Source of the DNA: an uncultured Rhodothermaceae bacterium
Lineage (GTDB): Bacteria > Bacteroidota > Rhodothermia > Rhodothermales > Salinibacteraceae
NCBI GenBank assembly: GCA_913056335.1
Contig: CAJXLX010000019.1
Coordinates: 1-38,376, forward strand
Reading direction: 5' to 3'
DNA length: 38,376 nucleotides
Position 1 is the first letter of the stretch. The number at the start of each line of letters is the position of its first letter. The position numbers were made by a program, and so were the translations under genes. Below are positions 27,601 to 34,982 of the stretch, one piece after another. The notes under the pieces were generated by a model. The model did no database searches. It was given only the letters and a program-made list of their open reading frames with translations, and had not been told where the DNA came from.

Positions 27601-27892
27601 CTGTCTGTGGTGCAAATCCCACAAACGAGGCGGTTACCGTGTAGGGCCCGCCCACACGGGCATTCTGGATGGTGTAGGTGCCCGTGCCACGGGTCGACAC
27701 GCCGTACTCGGTGCCGCTGGGCTCGTGGACTGCGACGACATTGGCGCCCGGGAGCGGCTCGCCACTGGCGTCTGTTACGAAGCCGCGGATGGTGGCGGTA
27801 GTTACACCCTGTGCCCACGCCCCGGAGCTGCTGGCGGCGAGAATAAGAAGTACAACACATAAAAATCGACAGAGACGTATCGGTAGCGACAT
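24641..27892 (-). CDS. TonB-dependent outer-membrane receptor, Oar-like, with carboxypeptidase-regulatory domain
   Basis: The ATG at 27892 gives 1083 residues with a signal peptide ending ASSSGAWAQ. A carboxypeptidase-regulatory-like beta-sandwich follows (ATIRGFVTDASGEPLPGANV, then YTVTASFVGF). Next is the plug (VARLPSIDRSTRDLIRTDPR, then LSVDGSYFNNPYGLDDPSPG and FDVRQGGFTGANVNTVTKSG), and then the 22-strand barrel rich in YTQAESQL- and NLTFGLRVDF-like strands, ending in Phe-Asn as usual for assembly by the BAM machinery. The plug pattern (FGGRNWLFNNLSVDG) fits the Oar subfamily rather than SusC: such receptors take up or export peptides or other large ligands using TonB energy. No SusD-like partner is adjacent. 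The ligand is unknown. The start at 27961 is less likely. Confidence 0.93.
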   Translation of the reverse strand: MSLPIRLCRFLCVVLLILAASSSGAWAQGVTTATIRGFVTDASGEPLPGANVVAVHEPSGTEYGVSTRGTGTYTIQNARVGGPYTVTASFVGFAPQTEEGITLSLGETFQLNFELTEQDIALDELTITADSDDVMNSDRTGAVTAVDPAQVARLPSIDRSTRDLIRTDPRNDGNLSFGGRNWLFNNLSVDGSYFNNPYGLDDPSPGGQANAEPIPFESVEQVQVSVAPFDVRQGGFTGANVNTVTKSGSNEFSGSLYTFYRDENFQGNTVSGNEVIANPDLTFNQTGFTASGPIIENKLFFFVNGELSRREDPGTDFVANTDGTVGPGESRVQQGVMEDIRQRMIDVYDYDPGRFQDYLHATDNDKLLLKLNWNISSNHDLSFRYNYLDARRDLGPNPVAISFNGTGRGPNEQSLPFESSGYRINNQLNSFALELNSRGDAWSNRFFSSYSRFRDFREPFSSPFPTLEIGQNGTTYTTVGHEPFSINNILDQDVLQVTNNFSYFAGRHVLTGGANFELFSFFNSFNLFRHGQFGFPGLPNTFPSVDNFFDETDPNDPVALRPLITPESVPFKGEYIDVGQLAFYVQDEYAPTQRLNLTFGLRVDFPLYFTDPVDNPFSRNLTALDENDDPITVDQSQLPDVTPLWSPRIGFNWDVFGDRTTQVRGGTGIFTGRIPFVWIGNVISNPGANPNLFSPIPGVGLSEDEIPADHFTQDGAVLQQSFDLNGVVSDFKWPQVWTTNIGIDQRLPGGFIATLEGIYGNDRNAIVMRNFDLGEPTRFLQQDGRPYFGAAEGANELNPDGAGIYTLDNTNEGYNLNVTAELKKEFASGLYTSVAYSYTQAESQLKTTEIASALWQELPVQGDPNDPNLANSEFGIRHRISGSANYRHVWGSRDRFATTIGAFFSVAEGNQFTVGGGNRYSYIYSGDVNGDGSGSNDLIYIPASPDEITLADPSQWDALDAFIEQDDYLSANRGQIAERFGAVNPWFANLDLRIMQDVAFEVSGAPQRFQLSLDILNVPNLLNSDWGVRKVARASATSPLELDRFDSEGEPVFNFVGPDSTYTDDPNLLSRWRMQLGIKYIFN

Positions 27893-28358
27893 AGACACAT
27901 GGGGTGGGGAGAGAGAAACAGGAGTGCAATACTGTGCACTGTTCGACTTTGCAAGATACACGGCACACCCCAGCTAATCCGCTTCGTATGTTATCTACAC
28001 AATATCAAATCATTATCATTGTGTAACAGGGTTGTTGGTGGCGCCTCGTTGTGAGGATCTGGTGAGCGATTAGCCATCTTTTGGCTACGTGTCGCCGGGC
28101 TTGCCATGCACTATGGAGGCGTTTCTGGTAGTCATCCAATGCCAAGACGCGTTGAGGGCTACGTCCAATCTTGGTTGCGAAACCGCATGAAAGCGACACG
28201 GGCACGATGCAGAAACCGATGAAAGCAAACGTTGAACGGACGCTCCGCACGACACAGCCCCGGCTTGGTGGAATCTGGGGGCGGCTTGTTCGTATGCTTA
28301 GTGTATCCCTTGCGGCATTGCGCTGCCGCTGCTTCTTTTTGCTCTCGTTCTTTGCTCC
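27893..28358. other. divergent promoter region between receptor and cotransporter genes
   Basis: This is a 466-base spacer between two divergently transcribed membrane-protein genes. I see no credible gene in it; the short frames translate into Arg/Cys-rich sequence. It contains an AT-rich patch near 27990-28025 with a Fur-box-like sequence (see 28005). The rest has no marked repeats or hairpins. Promoters for both genes are expected here but I cannot place -10/-35 or -7/-33 elements with confidence. Confidence 0.5.
28005..28023 (-). promoter_or_regulatory. possible Fur-type operator
   Basis: Aligned with the 19-base Fur consensus GATAATGATAATCATTATC, this site matches at 12 positions, including an ATCATT core; the overlapping frame six bases to the left matches the right half-site perfectly. 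It lies about 115 bases upstream of the TonB-dependent receptor start. Iron control of this receptor is an inference; AT-rich sequence can match by chance. Confidence 0.3.
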
Positions 28359-30659
28359 ATGACGGATTCCTCAACGGACTTGCCCGCATCCCCTGAGCCC
28401 AGTGCTGCACCAATAGACGAAGCATCCACAGACGTCGCGTCCCCATCAGGTGCCTCTGATGCGGCATCTGGCAGCGTAGCGGAGGACGCACCAGAGAACG
28501 CGACCCCGGGACTGGGCACGTTTGCGGGGGTGTATCGCCCTACGGTGCTCACCATTCTGGGGCTGATGATGTACGTGCGTGAAGGCTGGGTGGTGGGGCA
28601 GGCGGGCCTGCTGGGCACGCTGCTCATTATCGTGGGGATGTTCATCATCACGGGGACGTCGGCGCTCTCGCTCTCGTCGATTACGACGAACATCCACATT
28701 GGGGCCGGGGGCGTCTTCTCCATCATCTCCAAGTCGCTGGGTCTGGAAACGGGCGGGAGCATTGGCATCCCGCTGTACCTGGGGCAGGCGCTCTCGGGGG
28801 CGCTCTACATCTACGGATTCACCGAGGGCTGGCTCTACCTTTTCCCTGCACACTCGCCGTGGCTCGTGGCGTACAGCCTGTTTGTCATCACGTTTGGCAT
28901 TGCGGTCGCCTCCTCGAAAATCGCCTTCAAGGTGCAGGGCGTAGTCATGATTATCATCTTGGTGTCGATGGGCTCCATTGCGCTGGGTGTTACGCAGTTC
29001 GGTGGCAACGCGACGCTGCACACGCCGCAGCTCTGGGGCTCGTTCGAGGATGTCTCGTTCTGGGTGCTCTTCGCGATCTTCTTTCCGGGCGCTACGGGCA
29101 TCAAGGTGGGCGCGAGCATGTCGGGGGTGCTCGAATCGCCGCGCAAGAGCATTCCGCGAGGCACCCTGGCCGCGGTGGGCACGGCGTTTCTGGTGTATGT
29201 GGGTATGGCGGTATGGTACAGCGTGGTGGCCGACCCCGAAACGCTGCGCGCCGAGCGGTTGATTGTGCTTGACCGTGCTGCCGTGGGGGAGTTGGTGCTG
29301 GCGGGGCTGCTCGCCTCCACCTTTACCGCCACCATTAGCACCATGGTGGCGGCCCCGCGCGTGCTGCAGGCGCTGGCCGAGCAGAAGATTACGCCCAAGC
29401 ACCGCTGGTTGGGGGCGCTTACCGACAGCGGTGAGCCTCGTAACGCGACCATGGCCACCGGCGCGCTGGTGGCTGGCGCCCTGCTGTTGGGCGGACTCGA
29501 CAATGTGGCGATTCTCATCACGATGTTCTTCCTCGTTATCTACGTGATGATCAACGCGGTGGTCGCTATTGAGCAGAGCCTGGGACTGCTGTCGTTTCGG
29601 CCTACGTTTCAGATTCCGCGCGCTGTGCCCATCGTGGGCGTAGCGGCCTCTACGCTGGCGCTCTTTGTGGTGAACGCGGTTTTTGCTCTCGTGGCACTGC
29701 TGATTATCGTGGCGCTGTATGTCTACCTGGTGCGCCGCCAACTGACCACGCCGTGGCAGACGGTGCGTAGTGGCATCTTCGTATCGCTGGCCAACTGGGC
29801 CTCGAAGCACGTAGCCCGCACGCTCGACGAGCCCAACGAACGTGCCTGGAAGCCCGATCTGCTTGTGCCCGTTACGTCGCGGCCCGAACTCGACGGGGCG
29901 TTTCGCTTTCTGCGCACGCTGGCCGAACCGAAGGGCTCGCTCCGCATCATTGGGGTGCAGTGCACGGAGCAGACCGCGCCCTCCTCGAATGGCCTGAACC
30001 GACTGGAAGAGGTTACGCGCACCTTTCGCAATGAAGAGTTGCTGGCCACCTCGTCTCTCATCAAGGCGCCGACCTTCTTGGAGGGCGTGGAGATGAGCGC
30101 GTCGGTACTGCGGGGCACAGCCTTTCGCCCCAACATCTTGTTCGGCCTGGCCCACCGCCACGATGCCGATGCCATTCAGGGCTTTGTTGACATTGCCGAA
30201 CGGCACGACCTGGGCACGGCGCTGCTCTACGAGCATCCCGAAGCCGCCCTTAGCCAGGAGCGCCGCGTGAACGTGTGGGTCACCGACCAGAGTCCCGAGT
30301 GGTCATTGGGCATGCGCATGCCGAACCTGGACCTGCCCTTGCTGCTGGCCCTGCAGATCCGCCACGACTGGAACTGCACGCTGCGTCTGGTGACCATCTG
30401 CTCTGACACCGACGAGATGCCGAACGCACGGCACTTCCACGAGCGCCTCATTGAAGATGCCCGCCTGCCTGCCGACACCGAGTCGTTTGTGATGCAGGGC
30501 GACTTCTTTGATAAAGTGGAAAAGGCGCCTGAAGTGGACCTCAACATCTTCGGCATCGCCCGCACTGCCGACCCCGAGGCCATGCGGCGCCTGGTGGAGA
30601 CCACGGGCACCTCGTGCCTGTTCGTGCGCGACTCGGGCCGCGAGAGCGCGTTGGCGTAG
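28359..30659 (+). CDS. cation-chloride cotransporter-like permease (APC superfamily)
   Basis: The protein has 766 residues. An acidic, Ala/Ser-rich disordered N-terminus (about 1-48) leads into the family start GTFAGVYRPTVLTILGLMMY, which matches the first helix of SLC12-type cotransporters. It continues with VREGWVVGQAG, SISTNI-like SSITTNIHIGAGGVF, and IFFPGATGIKVGASMSG. About 12 membrane segments run to about residue 465, and a 290-residue cytoplasmic domain follows (RPELDGAFRFLRTLAEPKGS, then NILFGLAHRH and NIFGIARTADPEAM). Family members move K+ and/or Na+ with Cl-, and related permeases move amino acids. In a salt-adapted organism ion balance is a natural role, but the substrates are inferred. 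No terminator is visible in the 101 bases before the next gene, so read-through into the hybrid regulator is possible. Confidence 0.88.
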   Translation: MTDSSTDLPASPEPSAAPIDEASTDVASPSGASDAASGSVAEDAPENATPGLGTFAGVYRPTVLTILGLMMYVREGWVVGQAGLLGTLLIIVGMFIITGTSALSLSSITTNIHIGAGGVFSIISKSLGLETGGSIGIPLYLGQALSGALYIYGFTEGWLYLFPAHSPWLVAYSLFVITFGIAVASSKIAFKVQGVVMIIILVSMGSIALGVTQFGGNATLHTPQLWGSFEDVSFWVLFAIFFPGATGIKVGASMSGVLESPRKSIPRGTLAAVGTAFLVYVGMAVWYSVVADPETLRAERLIVLDRAAVGELVLAGLLASTFTATISTMVAAPRVLQALAEQKITPKHRWLGALTDSGEPRNATMATGALVAGALLLGGLDNVAILITMFFLVIYVMINAVVAIEQSLGLLSFRPTFQIPRAVPIVGVAASTLALFVVNAVFALVALLIIVALYVYLVRRQLTTPWQTVRSGIFVSLANWASKHVARTLDEPNERAWKPDLLVPVTSRPELDGAFRFLRTLAEPKGSLRIIGVQCTEQTAPSSNGLNRLEEVTRTFRNEELLATSSLIKAPTFLEGVEMSASVLRGTAFRPNILFGLAHRHDADAIQGFVDIAERHDLGTALLYEHPEAALSQERRVNVWVTDQSPEWSLGMRMPNLDLPLLLALQIRHDWNCTLRLVTICSDTDEMPNARHFHERLIEDARLPADTESFVMQGDFFDKVEKAPEVDLNIFGIARTADPEAMRRLVETTGTSCLFVRDSGRESALA

Positions 30660-30760
30660 CAGGCGGGCACGACCAACGCCGCGTGCGTTGGCATGTGCAG
30701 TGCGCATCAGTTACATTACGGATGCAGTAATCGCTTGTCTCGCCCTCTCTACCTGTACGT

Positions 30761-33700
30761 ATGGCGCTTGCTCCTCTCTCGTCGTTGCTTCGCCCTATTG
30801 CCCGGCTGCTTGGTCTGTGCATCCTGGCTGCCGTTTCGATCGGCCTGGCGGGGCAGCCCGTGCAGGCCCAACAGGTCGCCTCCTCGCCAGAAGCAGGCGT
30901 GGTAGCCCACCAGTACATTGGGCCCGATGCGTACGGCGCCCATGCGCAAAACTGGGGGGCGGCCCAGGATTCCAGTGGGGTGTTCTACGTAGCGAATACC
31001 GAGGGCGTCCTCGCGTACGACGGCACGGCCTGGCGCACCATCCCCACGGCCAATCGGAGCATTGCGCGCTCCGTTGCTGCCAACGACGAAGGGCGCATTT
31101 TTGTGGGGGCGCAGCGGGACATAGGCCGCATAGAGCGCGATGCACAGGGCCAATTGCACTACGTCTCGTTGCTCGGTCACGTGCCGCCCGAGCATCGGTC
31201 GTTTACCGATGTGTGGCAGACGCAAGTCACCTCGGACGGTATCTACTTTCAGGCATTCCGCCGTCTCTTGCGGTGGGCGCCCGATACACAAACGATACAG
31301 GTGTGGGCCCCCGATACGCGGCTGCAGCACGTCGATGTAGTGCGCGATACGCTGTATGCCCACGTCGAGGAACAGGGCCTCCTGGCAATGCGCAACGACT
31401 CGCTCCACCTTGTTCCGGGCGGCGACGTGTTTGCCGATCGGCAGGTGCGCTTTGTGTTGCCGCACGACAACGGCGGGCTTCTGGTAGGCACGCAATCGGG
31501 GCTGTTTGTGCGCGACAGAGATCGGTTTGTGCGCTTTGAAACGGCGTTCGACGCGTCCCTGCGCAATGCTCTGTTATACTCGGCTATTTTGGGGCCAGGG
31601 GGATCCATAGCCGTTTTTACGTTAGACCGTGGTATCTTTCTTTTGGAGCCCGACGGTTCCATTCAGCAGCGCTTTGCGGCGCGGGGCAACCCGGTAACCA
31701 ACATGTACACCGACCGCGAAGGCGGACTGTGGGCCCTGCTTGATGGCGGTATGGTTCGATACGACGTTCACGCTCCGTCTACGACGTATCCGGATACGCT
31801 GGGACTGACGGGCAGTGTCGGCGACATCGTGCGGCATCGCGATACACTCTTTTTGTCGACGGATCGCTCGGTGGTCCGTATGCAGCCATCGCCCAGTGGC
31901 CCTCCCACCTTCGAATCACTCGCTTCGTATGTGCAGAGCTGGTCGCTTCTGTCGGTGGAGCGCGACCTGCTCATCGGCTCCAGCGCAGGCGTAGACGTGC
32001 GCGGCCCCGACGGGCAGATCCAACGCCTCTTCGACGCGCATCATGTGTACAGCCTGCACCGCTCAGCTGTCGACGCTTCGCGCATCTATGCTGCTACCGG
32101 ACGCGGCGTGCGGCCGCTGACGTATGATGATGGAGCGCCCCAGGCGCGGGCGCGATGGACCGTAGAGCCGTATCTCCCGAACCTTAACACCGAAGCCCGC
32201 ACCGTGGCCGAGGCCGACGATGGCACGCTCTGGGTGGGCACCACCTTCGATGGCGTATACCGCGTCCGCTTTGATGCCGAAGACACCACGCACGTCGACC
32301 ACTTTGGCCCCGACGACGGCCTGCCGCCCGACCGCGTAGAGCCGTATCGGTGGAACGGACGTGTCGTGTTTGGGACGAGCACCGGCCTGCTCCGCTTTGA
32401 AGACGGCCCCACGCCGCGCTTCGAACCCCTGTCATCGGTCGAGATGCCCACGTCGCTGGAAGCTGGAAAATCGTACGTACGGCTTCAAGAGGATGCGCAG
32501 GGCCGCACCTGGGGCCGCACGGGCACCGGCCCTGGCCGCTGGGTGCAGACCGATAGCACCTGGTCATGGGCGCCGGGTGTGCTACATCGGCTCCAGGGCC
32601 GCGCATCCAATACAATTCGGACGGAGGACCGTGGGGCGGTGCTCTGGCTTGGCATGGACGACGGGCTGGTGCGCTTTACGCCCGACCATCCGGCCCCGCC
32701 TGCGCCGCCGCCCGTGCGCATCCAACAGGCAAAGCTGCTGATGTCCGATTCGCTGCTCACCACCGGGCAGCCTCCCCCGCTGGATTTTACCGACAACGGA
32801 TTGCGCATTGCGTATGGAACGCCCTCGCTGGCCGATCCGGAGGCGGTGGCGTACCAGCACCGCCTTATTGGACGCGAGGCCGACTGGTCCGACTGGTCCG
32901 CCCGCACCACGCGCGAGATGCCCAACCTGTCTCCGGGCGACTACACGTTTGCCGTGCGCGCGCGGACTGCGTACGGCGACACCACACAGGCTGCGCGCTA
33001 CGCCTTCACGGTGCGTCCGCCGTGGTATCGGACGTGGTGGGCCTATGGGCTGTATGCGCTCATGGGCGGGGGGCTTGTGGCAGGGGCCGTGCAGCTGCGC
33101 ACGCGCCACCTGCGGCGGCGGCAGCGGACGCTTAAGCGGATCATCGATGCGCGCACCGAAGCCATCCAGGAGAAGAATGCCCAGCTTGCCACGCAAGCCG
33201 AGCGGCTCAAGGAGCTTGATCAGGCCAAGAGTCGTCTTTTCGCCAACGTAAGCCACGAGTTTCGGACGCCGCTCACCGTGGCGCTGGGCCTGCTCGAAGA
33301 CTGGACCGACACCGCCGATCTTGCGGACTCGCTGCAGGCCGACCTGGAGCAAGTGCTGCTGCAGAACCGACGCGTGCTGCGCCTGGTGAACCAGCTGCTC
33401 GACATCGCCCGGCTGGAGTCGCAGTCGCTCACTCTGCACGTGCAGCCGGTGGCGCTGGCCTCGTTTCTGGAGCGCGTGGCCGCCGCCTTTGCGCCGTTAT
33501 CATCGCAACAGGACGTCACGTTCGACCGCCGCATTCCCGCCGATCTCGGCTCCGTGCCCGCCGACCCTGAGCATCTGGAGACCGTCGTTGTGAACCTGCT
33601 CTCGAACGCCTTCAAGTTTACCCCGCCCGAGGGCACCATCACGCTCACGGCGACCCGCGGCGACGAGCGCGACGAGCGCGATGAGGGCGATGAAACCGTC

Positions 33701-34819
33701 TGCATTCAGGTGGCGGATACCGGGCCAGGCATCCCGCCCGAAGACCACGACGCCATCTTCGAGCGGTTTGTGCAGACCCAGCGTTCGGGTGCCGGAGGCA
33801 CAGGCATCGGGCTGGCCCTGGTGAAAGCACTCACCGAGCAGCACGGCGGTGCGGTGTCGGTTGAGAGTGCGGAGGGCGAGGGCACCACCTTCACCATCAA
33901 GTGGCCGCGCCGCGCATGTGCGCTTCCCGACGAAGCCGTTGTGGTGGATGAGACGGCCCATGAGATTGGCGACGGTCTCTCGCGCCCGAATGCCGATGTG
34001 CTGCCGCAGGGCACGTTGCCTGTAGAGGCTGCGACGGATGCTGATGCGGAGGACGATGCTTCGCTTCCCACTGTACTTATTGTGGATGATAACGCCGACA
34101 TTCGTGCCTACGTACGGCGGCACCTGGCGACCCGCTACCACGTGATTGAAGCGGGTAATGGGCAAGCCGGACTGGAGCAGGCGCGCCAGCATACGCCCGA
34201 TTGCATCGTCTCGGACGTGATGATGCCTTGCATGAACGGCGTGGCCATGCTGCGAGCCCTGCGCGACGCCCCAGCGACCGACTTCATTCCGGTGGTGCTG
34301 CTAACGGCCCGCGCTGAGCTCGACGACAAGATTGGCGGCCTCGACGCCGGCGCCGACGACTACCTCACCAAGCCGTTTCGTCCCCGCGAGCTGCGCGCCC
34401 GTATTCGCACATTGCTGGCCCAGCGCATGCGGCTGCGCGAGCGATTTCAGGCCGATCCGCCCGCCGGGCCGCCCCCGCCCGACGACACCCCGCCGGTGGT
34501 GCAAAAGGTGCAGGCGGTTATTCACGACCACCTGGCCGACCCCGACCTGAGTGTGCAAGACATTGCGGATGCGCTGCCGATGAGCCGGTCGACGCTCTAC
34601 CGTCGCCTGCGCGCTGTCACCGAGCAGTCTCCCAGTGACCTGATCTGGCAGGTGCGGCTGACCAAAGCCCGCGAGCTCCTGGCGCAGGGCGAAGGCACCG
34701 TGAGCGAGGTGGCGTATGGGGTGGGATTCAAAACAGTGTCGCACTTCAGCAGCCGGTTTCAAGACCACTTTGGCACGCCGCCCTCGGCAATTATGTCGTC
34801 CGTGCCCCAGGACGCATAG
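30761..34819 (+). CDS. hybrid two-component system protein (propeller, histidine kinase, receiver, AraC)
   Basis: This is a complete 1352-residue sensor and regulator in one chain. The signal peptide ends PVQAQQ (about 37). Regulatory propeller blades follow to about 640 (GVFYVANTEGVLAYDGT, LWVGTTFDGVYRV, LWLGMDDGLVRF), then a Y_Y_Y domain (SPGDYTFAVRAR) and a membrane helix (TWWAYGLYALMGGGLVAGAV). HisKA comes next with phospho-His832 in SHEFRTPLT, and an ATPase with VVNLLSNAFKFTPP, DTGPGIPPED and GTGIGLALVKAL. The receiver has phospho-acceptor Asp1152 in SDVMMPCMNG and LTKPF, and the chain ends in an AraC double helix-turn-helix (DIADALPMSRSTLYRRLRAV, then VSEVAYGVGFKTVSHFSSRF). A short acidic insert (DERDERDEGDE), made by 9-base repeats, sits in the ATPase. 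The next gene on this strand is the surface protein at 34983, a likely target. Confidence 0.95.
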   Translation: MALAPLSSLLRPIARLLGLCILAAVSIGLAGQPVQAQQVASSPEAGVVAHQYIGPDAYGAHAQNWGAAQDSSGVFYVANTEGVLAYDGTAWRTIPTANRSIARSVAANDEGRIFVGAQRDIGRIERDAQGQLHYVSLLGHVPPEHRSFTDVWQTQVTSDGIYFQAFRRLLRWAPDTQTIQVWAPDTRLQHVDVVRDTLYAHVEEQGLLAMRNDSLHLVPGGDVFADRQVRFVLPHDNGGLLVGTQSGLFVRDRDRFVRFETAFDASLRNALLYSAILGPGGSIAVFTLDRGIFLLEPDGSIQQRFAARGNPVTNMYTDREGGLWALLDGGMVRYDVHAPSTTYPDTLGLTGSVGDIVRHRDTLFLSTDRSVVRMQPSPSGPPTFESLASYVQSWSLLSVERDLLIGSSAGVDVRGPDGQIQRLFDAHHVYSLHRSAVDASRIYAATGRGVRPLTYDDGAPQARARWTVEPYLPNLNTEARTVAEADDGTLWVGTTFDGVYRVRFDAEDTTHVDHFGPDDGLPPDRVEPYRWNGRVVFGTSTGLLRFEDGPTPRFEPLSSVEMPTSLEAGKSYVRLQEDAQGRTWGRTGTGPGRWVQTDSTWSWAPGVLHRLQGRASNTIRTEDRGAVLWLGMDDGLVRFTPDHPAPPAPPPVRIQQAKLLMSDSLLTTGQPPPLDFTDNGLRIAYGTPSLADPEAVAYQHRLIGREADWSDWSARTTREMPNLSPGDYTFAVRARTAYGDTTQAARYAFTVRPPWYRTWWAYGLYALMGGGLVAGAVQLRTRHLRRRQRTLKRIIDARTEAIQEKNAQLATQAERLKELDQAKSRLFANVSHEFRTPLTVALGLLEDWTDTADLADSLQADLEQVLLQNRRVLRLVNQLLDIARLESQSLTLHVQPVALASFLERVAAAFAPLSSQQDVTFDRRIPADLGSVPADPEHLETVVVNLLSNAFKFTPPEGTITLTATRGDERDERDEGDETVCIQVADTGPGIPPEDHDAIFERFVQTQRSGAGGTGIGLALVKALTEQHGGAVSVESAEGEGTTFTIKWPRRACALPDEAVVVDETAHEIGDGLSRPNADVLPQGTLPVEAATDADAEDDASLPTVLIVDDNADIRAYVRRHLATRYHVIEAGNGQAGLEQARQHTPDCIVSDVMMPCMNGVAMLRALRDAPATDFIPVVLLTARAELDDKIGGLDAGADDYLTKPFRPRELRARIRTLLAQRMRLRERFQADPPAGPPPPDDTPPVVQKVQAVIHDHLADPDLSVQDIADALPMSRSTLYRRLRAVTEQSPSDLIWQVRLTKARELLAQGEGTVSEVAYGVGFKTVSHFSSRFQDHFGTPPSAIMSSVPQDA

Positions 34820-34849
34820 CCCGGCTGTGTTCGCGTTTTGTCTGCGGTC

Positions 34850-34887
34850 TGACACGCTCACGCAACAGATTGACACGCTCACGCAAC
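34850..34887 (+). promoter_or_regulatory. paired 17-base direct repeats, candidate AraC-type operator
   Basis: The 17-base sequence TGACACGCTCACGCAAC occurs twice without mismatch, at 34850-34866 and 34871-34887, separated by AGAT. The 21-base period and 17+4+17 layout are those of the I1-I2 sites bound by AraC-family dimers. It lies between the stop of the AraC-domain hybrid regulator and the surface protein start, about 95 bases upstream of the latter. TTGACA within the second copy could double as a -35 element, but no good -10 follows at 17 bases. The binding protein is inferred, not shown. Confidence 0.5.
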
Positions 34888-34982
34888 GCAATGAAACGGC
34901 TTATTGGGTAGCATAGAACCGCATTCGTCCTGCCGTTTGGGGCGATGTTACCGAACCTGCTATCCATGACCTTCGATTTGCC

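Noticed and set aside
28446-30236. 596-residue open frame on the - strand
   Set aside because: Antisense of the cotransporter gene; Arg/His/Gln-rich translation, no domain, no start context.
34870-34898. Sigma-70 promoter from TTGACA at 34870
   Set aside because: At 16-18 bases downstream no TATAAT-like sequence is present, and Bacteroidota housekeeping promoters differ; kept only as a note on the repeats.
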